7,640 nucleotides of DNA. It comes from Thermodesulfobacteriota bacterium (GTDB lineage Bacteria; Desulfobacterota; DSM-4660; Desulfatiglandales; HGW-15). The position numbers were made by a program, and so were the translations under genes. Shown piece after piece: positions 1 to 6,582 of this stretch. The stretch covers positions 1 through 7,640 of the forward strand of contig JALOPA010000082.1 of the NCBI GenBank assembly GCA_025454125.1. Reading direction: 5' to 3'. The notes below the pieces were generated by a model. It saw only the letters and a program-made list of their open reading frames with translations, was not told the DNA's origin and did not search any database. Position 1 is the stretch's first letter, and each line of letters starts with the position of its first letter.

Positions 1-357
1 AAAGGCGGCGGAAGCGAGCTCACTCAGATAGCTGAGCACGGACCGGAGCAACATGAAGAAGAAGGCAATGGCCCCAAGCACGCTCACGAGCCGGTTGGAC
101 GAGACCCCGTCCAGAAGAACGATCTCCGTTTTGTTCCAGGAAAGTCCTCCCTCCATGTGAATCGTTACCCAGGGGATCTTCCAGGACACCGGGTCTGTCC
201 CGGTTTTCATCCCTTCGTCGATGAAAGGCTGAAGGAGATAAACGGGAATGACCATGAAAACGGCCGACACCCCCGTGAGCACGAGGGAGATGATCAGCAA
301 GCCGCGGTGGGCCATGACGTAGCCGGCGAGATCTTTGCCTAGGATGCGTTTGAGCAT
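1..357 (-). CDS. msbA: MsbA-like lipid A / LPS ABC exporter, N-terminal fragment (runs off window)
   Basis: The 119 codons visible here run open to base 1, so the C-terminal part, including the ATPase domain, lies outside the window. The protein begins MLKRILGKDL and shows a hydrophobic helix at about residues 19-43 ending in VYLLQPFIDEGMK, a soluble stretch of about 45 residues (periplasmic loop), and a second helix at about 88-112 leading into SYLSELASAAF. This matches the first two helices of type-IV ABC exporters, where the QPFIDEG segment after helix 1 is typical of the MsbA family. MsbA is a homodimeric inner-membrane flippase that moves lipid A-core to the periplasmic leaflet. The nearby lptF and lptG genes support an LPS role. 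The ATG at 357 has only a weak upstream purine motif. It sits 76 bases after the acyl-CoA dehydrogenase stop and could be co-transcribed with it. Walker motifs cannot be checked here, so a related lipid or peptide exporter remains possible. Confidence 0.75.
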   Translation of the reverse strand, partial: MLKRILGKDLAGYVMAHRGLLIISLVLTGVSAVFMVIPVYLLQPFIDEGMKTGTDPVSWKIPWVTIHMEGGLSWNKTEIVLLDGVSSNRLVSVLGAIAFFFMLLRSVLSYLSELASAAF

Positions 358-398
358 GATTCGTTCAGCCGGGCCTCGCCCGCCTACGTTCTCCTATT

Positions 399-426
399 CC
401 TTGCACCTTGCACCGTGTGCCTTGAA
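399..426. repeat. Short degenerate 7-bp tandem repeat (CCTTGCA)n
   Basis: Four consecutive heptamers can be read: CCTTGCA, CCTTGCA, CCGTGTG, CCTTGAA. The first two are identical and the fourth differs at one base; the third is poor. It lies in the 76-base gap between the acyl-CoA dehydrogenase stop and the msbA-like start. It resembles in period, but not in sequence, the array at 5016-5064. Two good copies alone could be chance. Confidence 0.45.
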
Positions 427-433
427 TCGATTC

Positions 434-1585
434 CTACACCGCTCCAATGAGTCTTGAGATGACGATTCTCTGCACTTCGGACGTCCCTTCCCCGATCTCC
501 AGCAGCTTCTGGTCTCTGTAGAACCTCTCCACATCGTACTCCTTCATCAGCCCATAACCGCCGTGGAGCTGAACCGCATGATTGGCGCAGCGGTACATCA
601 CCTCCGAGCAGTACAGCTTGGCCATGGCCGCTTCTTTGCGAAAGGGTTTGTTCTTGTCTCTCAGCCAGCAGGCCTTGTAGAGGAGCAGGCGCGCGCACTC
701 GATCTCCATGGCCATGTCGGCCAGCTTGAACGCGTTGACCTGGTAGGTGGAGATGGGCTTTCCGAACTGGACCCGCTCCCGGCTGTACTTCATGGCCATT
801 TCAAAGCAGCCTTGCGCCCCGCCGAGCCCCATGGCCGCAATGGAGAGCCTCCCTCCGTCCAGGGTCTGCATCATCTGGTAGAAGCCATGGCCCCGCGGCC
901 CCAGGAGGTTTTCCTCCGGAACCGTGCAGTCTTCAAAAAAGAGCTGAGCCGTGTTCGACCCCCTCCACATCATCTTGCCGTGCATTTCCTGCGCCACCAG
1001 ACCCGGCGTTCCGGCCTCGACCAGAATGCAGGAGAGCTCGGGACGACCGTCCGCCTTTGCCCCGGTCCTGCAAAGAGCCGTGATGCCCGTCGTGATTTTG
1101 GTCGCCGCATTGGTGATAAAGATTTTGCTCCCGTTGATCACCCACTTGTTCCCCTTGAGATAGGCGGTGGTCTGGCTGTTGCCCGCATCCGACCCCGCGT
1201 TGGGTTCTGTCAGACCGAATCCCCAGAGAGCCTCTCCCGTGCACAGCCGGGGAAGATGCTTTTTCTTTTGTTCCTCGTTGCCGAAGTAGTAGAGCGGTCC
1301 GATGCCCAGGGAGTTCCCGGCCGCGACAGTGGCCGCGTGAGACTGGTCCACCCGCGCCACCTCCTCCGTGGCAATGATGTAGGAGACGTAGTCCATTCCC
1401 TGGCCGCCGTATTTTTCCGACACGAACATGCCGAACAGACCCAGATCCCCCATCTTTTTCATCGTGTCGTAGGAAAACTCTTCTTTCTCGTCGAGTTCCC
1501 TCGCCACCGGCTTGATTTCCTTTTCCGCAAACTGGCGAACGCTGTTCCGGAGGATCTCTTGTTCCATAGAAAGGTCAAAGTCCAT
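434..1585 (-). CDS. Acyl-CoA dehydrogenase (short/medium-chain, butyryl-CoA dehydrogenase type)
   Basis: This is a complete 383-residue FAD enzyme, of normal length for the family, that oxidises an acyl-CoA to the trans-2-enoyl-CoA and passes electrons to electron-transfer flavoprotein. The N-terminal helical domain covers about residues 1-118. The beta domain follows, with the family signature LTEPNAGSDAG at 125-135. The C-terminal helical domain contains RVQFGKPI at 271-278 (FAD contact), the second signature starting QLHGGYG at 339, and IGEGTSEVQ at 364-372. Glu366 in that motif matches the catalytic base of short- and medium-chain members, so the enzyme should be active. The ATG at 1585 is supported by GAGGAG at 1596-1601, the best ribosome site in the window. 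A near-consensus promoter lies about 140 bases upstream. Its chain-length preference cannot be read from the sequence. No ETF or hydratase gene is visible, and the neighbours are all LPS or glycan genes, so its pathway is uncertain. Confidence 0.95.
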   Translation of the reverse strand: MDFDLSMEQEILRNSVRQFAEKEIKPVARELDEKEEFSYDTMKKMGDLGLFGMFVSEKYGGQGMDYVSYIIATEEVARVDQSHAATVAAGNSLGIGPLYYFGNEEQKKKHLPRLCTGEALWGFGLTEPNAGSDAGNSQTTAYLKGNKWVINGSKIFITNAATKITTGITALCRTGAKADGRPELSCILVEAGTPGLVAQEMHGKMMWRGSNTAQLFFEDCTVPEENLLGPRGHGFYQMMQTLDGGRLSIAAMGLGGAQGCFEMAMKYSRERVQFGKPISTYQVNAFKLADMAMEIECARLLLYKACWLRDKNKPFRKEAAMAKLYCSEVMYRCANHAVQLHGGYGLMKEYDVERFYRDQKLLEIGEGTSEVQRIVISRLIGAV

Positions 1586-1733
1586 TGTCTCCCCTCTCCT
1601 CTTTCAGAACGGTTTGTGGTGAATGTCCCTCGCCGCGCGTTTCACCGCGTCCTCTCTCCCCCCAGGAGGAGACGAGGCAGAGCGGGCTCAGGAGTGTACG
1701 GAAACGGCGCTGAGTGTTTTGGGTCAGAGACCT

Positions 1734-1762
1734 CTTATAGGCAGATTGAAAAGGATTGTCAA
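1734..1762 (-). promoter_or_regulatory. Sigma70-type promoter for acyl-CoA dehydrogenase
   Basis: On the minus strand a perfect -35 TTGACA (1757-1762) is followed by exactly 17 bases and a -10 TATAAG (1734-1739, five of six consensus bases). The start of transcription would fall near 1727, giving a leader of about 140 bases before the ATG at 1585. It begins 23 bases beyond the stop of the fusion transferase, in the only 200-base gap not carrying a dispersed repeat. An 11-bp inverted repeat, GGTC-N3-GACC at 1722-1732, overlaps the predicted start and could be an operator. Confidence 0.75.
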
Positions 1763-1785
1763 CTCGGCCTGTCCCGGCAGGCTCT

Positions 1786-3618
1786 TCAGCTGATCAGGAC
1801 CTGCATTTGCCTGACATCGGCCTTCACGCCCAGGCCGTCGCACAGGGCCCTGATGTCGGAAGCCTTCTCGGCCCCCGCCCTCTTGAAAGAGACGATGACG
1901 GTTTTGATGTCATGGGCTCTGATGATTTCCCCCAGATTCTCTCCTCCGCCGAGAACCGGGTAGCCCTTGATCTTTCTTCCCCGAAGCCGGGGGTTGTCGT
2001 CCACAAAACCGACGAGCTGGAGGCCCAGGTCCGGATTGTTCTGGATTTCTTTCAGCGCGAATTGTCCGCCGATCCCGGCCCCGTAAATGAGCGTGCGGTC
2101 CCCCTTGCGGCTTGGAAGGCGGACGCCCTCATCCAGGAGGCGGAAGGAGAGCCTCGACAAGGAAACCAGAATGAGCATGACGACCCAGTAGATCACGAAA
2201 ACGGCGCGGGAAAAACTCTGGAACCGGTAAATGAAGAGCAGGATCAGCATGGGCATAACCGTGCCGATGGTGATCGCCTTGACATACCCGATCAGATCCT
2301 TGATGCCCGTGCTCTCCCATATCCCCCGGTAGACGCCCATGATGTAAAAGGAGAAGGTCTGGCAGGCGAGCATGATCGGCAGGGACCTGAGGAAGAAGTC
2401 GAAATCCCCGCCCACCTGGCCCTCGAAACGGAGCAGGTAGGCGCTGTAGTAGGCCACGGAGATGAGCACCACGTCGAGCAGAACCTCAAAAAGACGGCGC
2501 CGGTAAGTGATCTGAACGAGGAGAGGGGTGAGGACGCTCGCGCTTTCTTCGGAGAGAATCGACTTTTCCGAGTAGACCTTGACCCTTCCCAGGTAGATCC
2601 AAAAGAGGAGGACAAAAAGCAGGTACAAGGCGATCAGCACGATACTGAGACCGATGTTCAGATGCCGGATGGCCAGAGCGACCAGCCCGGAAGCCACGGA
2701 AAAGCCGTAGAGGACCATGACGGACTTTTTTTCGGACAGTCCGATCGCCACCATGCGGTGCGACGAGTGGTCTTTGCCCCCCTGAGAAATGGGCCGTCTG
2801 AAGAGCTTGCGCATGAAACTCACAAACCCCGTGTCCACAATGGGAATGAACACAATGAGGATGGGGATCGCGATCACGGACAGGAGGTGGGCGACGTTCC
2901 CTCCCAGTGTCTGGACCGAACCTCCCATGGTCATGAGGCAGGCCATGACAAAGCCGATAAACAGGCTCCCCGCATCGCCCATAAAGACGGAAGCGGGATT
3001 GAAGTTGTAGACCAGGAACCCCAGGAGAGCTCCCAGGAAGGAGGCGGTCATGAGAAGGACTGCCGCAGGGGAGACGCTGCCGGGGCTCGACAGGTGAAGC
3101 AGAAAGGTGAACAGGGCGGCGATCAAGGCAACGCCGGCCGAAAGCCCGTCCATGTTGTCGAGGAGGTTGAAGGCGTTGGTGATCCCCACGATCCACAGAA
3201 TGGAAAGAAAAAGATCTATGGTTTTGTAGGAGGTCCACTCGAGGCGAAAGCCGAGAAAGACCAGAATGGACGTGAGCACAATCTGGCCGGCGAGCTTGTG
3301 CTGCGGGTCCATGGTGTGCAGGTCGTCGATCAGCCCCAGCACGAACATCCCGGAAGCACAGAGGGCGATGGGGATATAAGGCTTCCCGAAATTCTCCCAC
3401 CCCAGCACCGAAGCTGCGGCAAGCCACACCGCCATGGTAGACACGAAAATGGCGACCCCGCCCAGGAGCGCGGTTTCCTTCTTGTGCCACCGCGTGTCTT
3501 TGGGGACAGCCACCCGCCCTGTCCGAAGGGCAAAGCTTCTCACCAGGGGCGTGAGGCCCAGACTCAGGGCCAGAGCTCCTAGAAAAGTGAGAAAGTTATG
3601 AACCAGCAAGTTCTCCAT
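1786..3618 (-). CDS. Polyprenyl-phosphate sugar-1-phosphate transferase (WecA/MraY family) fused to WbpM/FlaA1-like membrane + Rossmann module
   Basis: This 610-residue protein has two parts. Residues 1 to about 345 form a multi-helix WecA/TagO-type transferase, which moves an HexNAc-1-phosphate from a UDP-sugar to undecaprenyl phosphate to start a lipid-linked glycan. The family landmarks are present: LLGGVAIF (51-58), GLIDD (95-99), NAFNLLDNMDGLSAG (148-162), FNPASVFMGDAGSLF (206-220) and the cytoplasmic loop GGKDHSSHR (280-288). Residues about 375-495 add four hydrophobic segments with the LLRFEG and GVYRGIWE landmarks of the membrane half of WbpM/FlaA1/CapD proteins. A Rossmann-like fold follows, with YGAGIGGQFALKEI at 512-525 and GFVDDNPRLRGR at 537-548. 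The short-chain dehydrogenase half of WbpM, with its YxxxK site, is absent, so this is not a 4,6-dehydratase. The ATG at 3618 has a weak ribosome site. The downstream-acting glycosyltransferase gene precedes it. Which sugar is transferred cannot be read from the sequence. Confidence 0.88.
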   Translation of the reverse strand: MENLLVHNFLTFLGALALSLGLTPLVRSFALRTGRVAVPKDTRWHKKETALLGGVAIFVSTMAVWLAAASVLGWENFGKPYIPIALCASGMFVLGLIDDLHTMDPQHKLAGQIVLTSILVFLGFRLEWTSYKTIDLFLSILWIVGITNAFNLLDNMDGLSAGVALIAALFTFLLHLSSPGSVSPAAVLLMTASFLGALLGFLVYNFNPASVFMGDAGSLFIGFVMACLMTMGGSVQTLGGNVAHLLSVIAIPILIVFIPIVDTGFVSFMRKLFRRPISQGGKDHSSHRMVAIGLSEKKSVMVLYGFSVASGLVALAIRHLNIGLSIVLIALYLLFVLLFWIYLGRVKVYSEKSILSEESASVLTPLLVQITYRRRLFEVLLDVVLISVAYYSAYLLRFEGQVGGDFDFFLRSLPIMLACQTFSFYIMGVYRGIWESTGIKDLIGYVKAITIGTVMPMLILLFIYRFQSFSRAVFVIYWVVMLILVSLSRLSFRLLDEGVRLPSRKGDRTLIYGAGIGGQFALKEIQNNPDLGLQLVGFVDDNPRLRGRKIKGYPVLGGGENLGEIIRAHDIKTVIVSFKRAGAEKASDIRALCDGLGVKADVRQMQVLIS

Positions 3619-3686
3619 TGTCAGAAACGTCCCTGCGCGCTACCGAGGCCGAACAAATCGATGAAACCCCTTCATCCCTGTTTTAT

Positions 3687-3759
3687 GTCATTCCCGCGAA
3701 GGCGGGAATCCAGAAGACAAGGGCAAGAGATCCTGGATGCCCGCCTTCGCGGGCATGAC
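3687..3759. repeat. Paired inverted REP-like element (BIME-type)
   Basis: Two 27-base arms, 3687-3713 and 3733-3759, are inverted copies of each other at 25 of 27 positions, separated by 19 bases. Each arm is itself a hairpin: TTCCCGC-GAAG-GCGGGAA in the left and TGCCCGC-CTTC-GCGGGCA in the right. The two differences between arms change both partners of one stem pair, so each hairpin stays perfectly paired. The unit is bounded by GTCA at one end and CCAG at the other. It fills the centre of the 189-base gap between the glycosyltransferase and the fusion transferase. It looks like a REP/BIME element of the kind mobilised by RAYT transposases; no such transposase is in the window. A separate 6-bp hairpin (GATGAA-N5-TTCATC, 3660-3676) lies between it and the 3618 start. 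Confidence 0.85.
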
Positions 3760-3807
3760 GGAAGTGGACCCCGCCCCTGTGAGGACAGGAGAGATCGTCC
3801 TGTGACT

Positions 3808-5007
3808 CTAGCTTCTCAGCAGTCCGTCATAGAGGGCCGTCATGTCCGCCACAAGCCTTTCCAGGGAATAGGTCTGGAGCACGTGTTCCCTTGCCCGTTG
3901 GGCCATGGCCGCCGTCAAACCCCTTTCCCTGGCGGCGAAAAGCAGCGCCTCGGCCAGGGCCCGGCTGTCCTCCGAGGGGACGAGAATACCGTGGCGAGCC
4001 AGTTTATAGCCCTCCCCTGATTCGGTGTCAATCTCTCCCATGAGGTCCCCGACTCCGCCCACCTCCGTGGCAAGGACCGGCCTGGCGGCTGCCATGGCTT
4101 CGATCAGGCTCACCGGCGTCCCTTCATTGAAAGAGGTGAGGACCACGGCATCGAGTTTTCGGTACACGTCCGGCATCTCCCTTTGCCACCCGCTGAACGC
4201 CACACTCTTTTCGATGCCGAGCGCGGCGGCTTCCTTTGTCAGGGTCTCCCGCAGTTCCCCATCTCCCACGACGAAGAAACGGAAGGACTGATCTTCCCCA
4301 CGCTCTTTGAGGATTCTCACCGCATCGAAGAGCATCCGATGGTTTTTCACCGGCGCCAGGCGGCCGACGATTCCCACGGAGAAAACCCCCTGGGACGGTG
4401 GCGGGCCGAGCCTCTCGAACCCCGAGAGGTCAAACCCCAGGGGGACCACCTGCACCCGGTGAGGGTCGGTGATTCGGTACCGGTCACAGATGTCTTTTTT
4501 CTGGGTGGCGCTGATGACGATGATCCGGTCTGTAAACCGTGCAAGAAACCGTTCGATGGCCATGAAGACCCGTGTCTTACGGGGGCTGAAATAGCTGTGA
4601 AACACGTGGCCGTGAAAGGTGTGGACCAGGCGAATCTTTCTCCCGAAAATCCTCTGGGCGTTCACGCTGATGCCGGCGAGCCTTCCCAGAGTCCCTGCTT
4701 TGGCCGTGTGGGTGTGAATGATGTGAGGGTGGAATTCCCCGATGACTTTCCGCAGTTCCGAGAAGGACCGGAGGTCGTCGAGCGCGGAGATCTCCCTTCC
4801 AAGGCTCGGGAGAACAAGGGGGTCCACGTTCCTGGAGGTGGCCAGATAGGACATGTCCCCCTCATGAGCGCCGACCTGTCCGCAAACCAGGCGGGTGCGG
4901 AAGCGGCCCCTGGAGAGAAGATCGCTCAAGGTGACGGCCTGGATCGCCGGCCCGCCGATGTTGAGCCGTGCAATGATTCTCAAGATTCGAATAGGTTCAT
5001 CGGACAT
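3808..5007 (-). CDS. Glycosyltransferase family 4 (GT-B fold), LPS/O-antigen or exopolysaccharide type
   Basis: The product is 399 residues from the ATG at 5007. The N-terminal domain opens with ILRIIARLNIGGPA, the glycine loop (GG at residues 18-19) of GT4 enzymes, followed by HTHTAKAGTLGR (about 98-109) and HTFHGHVFHSYF. The C-terminal, donor-binding domain has VGRLAPVKNH (about 214-223), FVVGDGEL, and the EX7E motif, E-GTPVSLI-E at 295-303, which binds the nucleotide sugar in retaining enzymes. There is no signal peptide, so it should act at the cytoplasmic face on a lipid-linked acceptor. This agrees with the polyprenyl-phosphate transferase gene that follows it after 189 bases. An upstream in-frame GTG at 5085 would add 26 residues, but that stretch is simply the translated heptamer repeat (TVNGEQC, TVNSERN), so I chose the ATG. 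The ribosome site is weak. Donor and acceptor sugars are unknown. Confidence 0.93.
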   Translation of the reverse strand: MSDEPIRILRIIARLNIGGPAIQAVTLSDLLSRGRFRTRLVCGQVGAHEGDMSYLATSRNVDPLVLPSLGREISALDDLRSFSELRKVIGEFHPHIIHTHTAKAGTLGRLAGISVNAQRIFGRKIRLVHTFHGHVFHSYFSPRKTRVFMAIERFLARFTDRIIVISATQKKDICDRYRITDPHRVQVVPLGFDLSGFERLGPPPSQGVFSVGIVGRLAPVKNHRMLFDAVRILKERGEDQSFRFFVVGDGELRETLTKEAAALGIEKSVAFSGWQREMPDVYRKLDAVVLTSFNEGTPVSLIEAMAAARPVLATEVGGVGDLMGEIDTESGEGYKLARHGILVPSEDSRALAEALLFAARERGLTAAMAQRAREHVLQTYSLERLVADMTALYDGLLRS

Positions 5008-5015
5008 CGTGTTCC

Positions 5016-5064
5016 GTTCACTGTTCACCGTACACTGTTCACCGTTCACTGTTCGCCGTTTTCC
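5016..5064. repeat. 7-bp tandem repeat array upstream of the glycosyltransferase
   Basis: Seven heptamers run without a gap on the plus strand: GTTCACT, GTTCACC, GTACACT, GTTCACC, GTTCACT, GTTCGCC, GTTTTCC. The first six also form three copies of a 14-bp unit, alternating T and C at the last base. The array ends 8 bases before the glycosyltransferase ATG. On the minus strand each 14-bp unit carries GGTGA, part of the Shine-Dalgarno complement. Heptameric short tandem repeats are known from cyanobacteria (STRR), and similar ones are seen in other phyla. Confidence 0.9.
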
Positions 5065-5196
5065 GTGCCCCTTGCGCCAGGACACGTTCCTGCGAAACCT
5101 CTACCGCTCACACAACCAGCCAGGAGGATAAATCGCGCAGATGTCTCATAAACACCTGCTCTGCTCACCAGTAGAGGCACTGAGGACACGGAGAAT

Positions 5197-5230
5197 TTCT
5201 CGCCTTTCGGGAGGTACCGAAAGGCGAGAA
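5197..5230. repeat. 14-bp hairpin H1
   Basis: The arms 5197-5210 and 5217-5230 are perfectly complementary (TTCTCGCCTTTCGG), with the 6-base loop GAGGTA. Its reverse complement shares the core TTTCGGTACCTCCCGAAA with hairpin H2 at 17 of 18 positions. No T-run follows on either strand, so it is not a classic intrinsic terminator. Confidence 0.9.
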
Positions 5231-5286
5231 TAGCCTCCTCACGATGAGAACGTTGCCCACCCCCCATTACAGCTTTGAGCAGAACA

Positions 5287-5320
5287 TTTCTGTTTTTCGG
5301 TAACTCCCGAAAAACAGAAA
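5287..5320. repeat. 14-bp hairpin H2
   Basis: The arms 5287-5300 and 5307-5320 are perfectly complementary (TTTCTGTTTTTCGG), with the 6-base loop TAACTC. It is the inverted partner of H1; the outer stem differs from H1 but remains fully paired. It lies just after lptG in the direction of transcription and could protect or end that transcript, though no T-run follows the stem. Confidence 0.9.
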
Positions 5321-5357
5321 CCCTTCTCTGTGCCCTCTGTGCCTCCGTGGTGAAATC

Positions 5358-6434
5358 CTAACGCTCCATGTGGAGCATCATGTAGATGCCCAGGAAGAGA
5401 AACAGGAAATTGGCCACCCACGCGGCGAACAGCGGAGGCAGAACGCCGGCGAGCCCCAGGGAGCGGGAAAAGCCCAAAACGAGGACATAGAGAAAGCACA
5501 CGGCCATGCCTATGGACACGGCCAGAGGGGTTCCCCCTTTTTTCACCGCCAGGGATAGAGGAATACCGATGGTGAGAAGGATGAGGCTGATAAAGGGAAA
5601 GGCCAACTTGATGTTCATGTCCACCAGGTACTTGGCGCTGTTGTAGCCTTCGCGCCTCACGGTCTCCGCATATTCCTTGAGCTGCCAGTAGCTCATTTCC
5701 TCCGGTTTCCGTGTGCCGCGCATGAAGGTCTCCGGCGACTCCGGAATGCGGAGTGCGTAGGTCTCGAACTTCGTGAATCCGTACTGGCCGTCTTCTTTCA
5801 ACTCCTGGAGGATTCCGTTTTCGATTCTCCAGTGATCTCCTTTCCAGACTCCCTTTCGGCCCTCAAGCCTCTTGGTCACACGAAAGGCACTGTCAAAAAA
5901 GTAGAACGTCGGGTCTCCCATGGTTTTGTCTCTGGGGTTGAACTGGCGGATCCAGTAAATCGCGTTGCCGCCCCGGTACCAGATCTCTTCTTTCCCGTAG
6001 AAGAGCCCGGGGTCCTGCTTCCTCACATCCACGTTCCAGATCCTGTACCCTTTGGAGCTCGTGTAAGGCACCACCGTCTCGGAAACCAGGAACATGCCGA
6101 CCGCAATGAACAGGGACCCCAGGATCATGGTTTTGCAGAGGCTAAAGAGACTGAGACCGGAGGTTCGAAGGGCTGTGAGCTCATTCTTCTTCTTCATCGA
6201 CGTGAAGAGGATGATCACCGAAATGAGAACAGCCGCCGGCACCATATTCACCACGATGAAAGGCGCCTTGTAAACAAAGTAGAGCAGCACGGCCGCTTTC
6301 GTCGCCTTCGCCTCCATGAAATTGTCGATCTTCTGCAGGAAGTCGACCATGAGAAACAGGAAGACAAAGAGCCCTTCGCAAAAGGCAAAGAGCCGGTAAA
6401 ACTCCTTAAGCACGTATTTGGACAAAATGGTCAT
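5358..6434 (-). CDS. lptG: LptG, LPS export permease (YjgP/YjgQ family)
   Basis: This complete 358-residue protein is of normal LptG length. LptG pairs with LptF and the LptB ATPase dimer to lift LPS from the inner membrane onto the periplasmic Lpt bridge. Three hydrophobic helices at about 14-34, 60-80 and 101-121 are followed by a periplasmic region of about 150 residues (122-270, the beta-jellyroll) and three more helices at about 275-295, 303-323 and 335-355. The segment KKKNELTALRTSGLS (81-95) matches the conserved cytoplasmic coupling helix that contacts LptB. The protein starts with TILSKYVLKEF, typical of the family. The ATG at 6434 has no convincing ribosome site. In most genomes lptF and lptG abut or overlap; here 345 bases of palindromic repeats separate them. 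The stop codon is 5 bases from the 5166-5352 repeat element. Confidence 0.93.
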   Translation of the reverse strand: MTILSKYVLKEFYRLFAFCEGLFVFLFLMVDFLQKIDNFMEAKATKAAVLLYFVYKAPFIVVNMVPAAVLISVIILFTSMKKKNELTALRTSGLSLFSLCKTMILGSLFIAVGMFLVSETVVPYTSSKGYRIWNVDVRKQDPGLFYGKEEIWYRGGNAIYWIRQFNPRDKTMGDPTFYFFDSAFRVTKRLEGRKGVWKGDHWRIENGILQELKEDGQYGFTKFETYALRIPESPETFMRGTRKPEEMSYWQLKEYAETVRREGYNSAKYLVDMNIKLAFPFISLILLTIGIPLSLAVKKGGTPLAVSIGMAVCFLYVLVLGFSRSLGLAGVLPPLFAAWVANFLFLFLGIYMMLHMER

Positions 6435-6480
6435 AACGGGTGAGCGGGGTCCATGTAAACGTCAGGACAGGGCGGTTTCC

Positions 6481-6507
6481 GTCATTCCGGCGAAAGCCGG
6501 AATCCAG
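6481..6507. repeat. REP-like hairpin, single unit
   Basis: The stem ATTCCGGC/GCCGGAAT (6484-6491 and 6496-6503) is perfect, with the loop GAAA. It is bounded by GTCA on the left and CCAG on the right, the same frame as the units at 3687-3759. The stem changes from CCCGC to CCGGC with the matching change on the other side. It starts 46 bases upstream of the lptG ATG. Confidence 0.85.
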
Positions 6508-6582
6508 CCTAGCCGCTTCCCGCTGAGGCGGCAAGATCGATCGAACAGGAAACTTGGCGGCTTCGAAAGAAGCCCCCGAGGT

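Larger units (their letters stand above)
5166..5352. repeat. 187-bp symmetric intergenic element with outer inverted repeats and two inner hairpins
   Basis: The outer arms, 5166-5195 and 5324-5352, are inverted repeats with about 24 of 30 positions alike. Each has a 9-base internal period (CTCTGTGCC-type units; the translated form reads GGTEGTE). Inside them sit two 14-bp perfect hairpins at 5197-5230 and 5287-5320, themselves related and in opposite orientation. Outer arms and hairpins are all centred on about 5259, so the whole is one two-ended unit with a 56-base middle (5231-5286). The right end stops 5 bases after the lptG stop codon. No open frame for a transposase and no target duplication are visible. 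It may be a MITE-like non-autonomous element; that is an inference. Confidence 0.8.

Noticed and set aside
1767..1782. Hairpin GCCTG-N6-CAGGC just after the fusion transferase stop, considered as a terminator
   Set aside because: A 5-bp stem with no T-run is too weak. The site lies just upstream of the 1757-1762 promoter element.
563..1963. 466-codon open frame on the plus strand
   Set aside because: It lies antisense to the acyl-CoA dehydrogenase, which has both family signatures and the catalytic Glu. It also runs across the minus-strand promoter and into the next gene.
1756..3582. 608-codon open frame on the plus strand
   Set aside because: It is the mirror of the fusion transferase, whose family motifs and membrane helices are clear. 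The plus-strand product is rich in D, E, H, Q and G with no recognisable domain, as expected of an antisense shadow.
3785..3803. Hairpin ACAGGA-N7-TCCTGT just after the glycosyltransferase stop, considered as a terminator
   Set aside because: The stem is only 6 bp and no T-run follows on the minus strand.
5016..5064. Tandem repeats considered as a CRISPR array
   Set aside because: The units are 7 bp with no spacers, and no cas gene is present.
5008..5085. Upstream GTG start adding 26 residues to the glycosyltransferase
   Set aside because: The added residues are only the translated heptamer repeat, whereas the ATG at 5007 places the conserved glycine loop at the normal distance from the N-terminus. 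It is kept only as an alternative in the slippage finding.
4183..5151. 322-codon open frame on the plus strand
   Set aside because: It is antisense to the glycosyltransferase; its end is translated heptamer repeat (FTVHRTLFTVHC).
5239..5499. 86-codon minus-strand frame containing FHHGGTEGTEKGF
   Set aside because: That peptide is the translated outer arm of the 5166-5352 element, and the rest is an out-of-frame reading of lptG.
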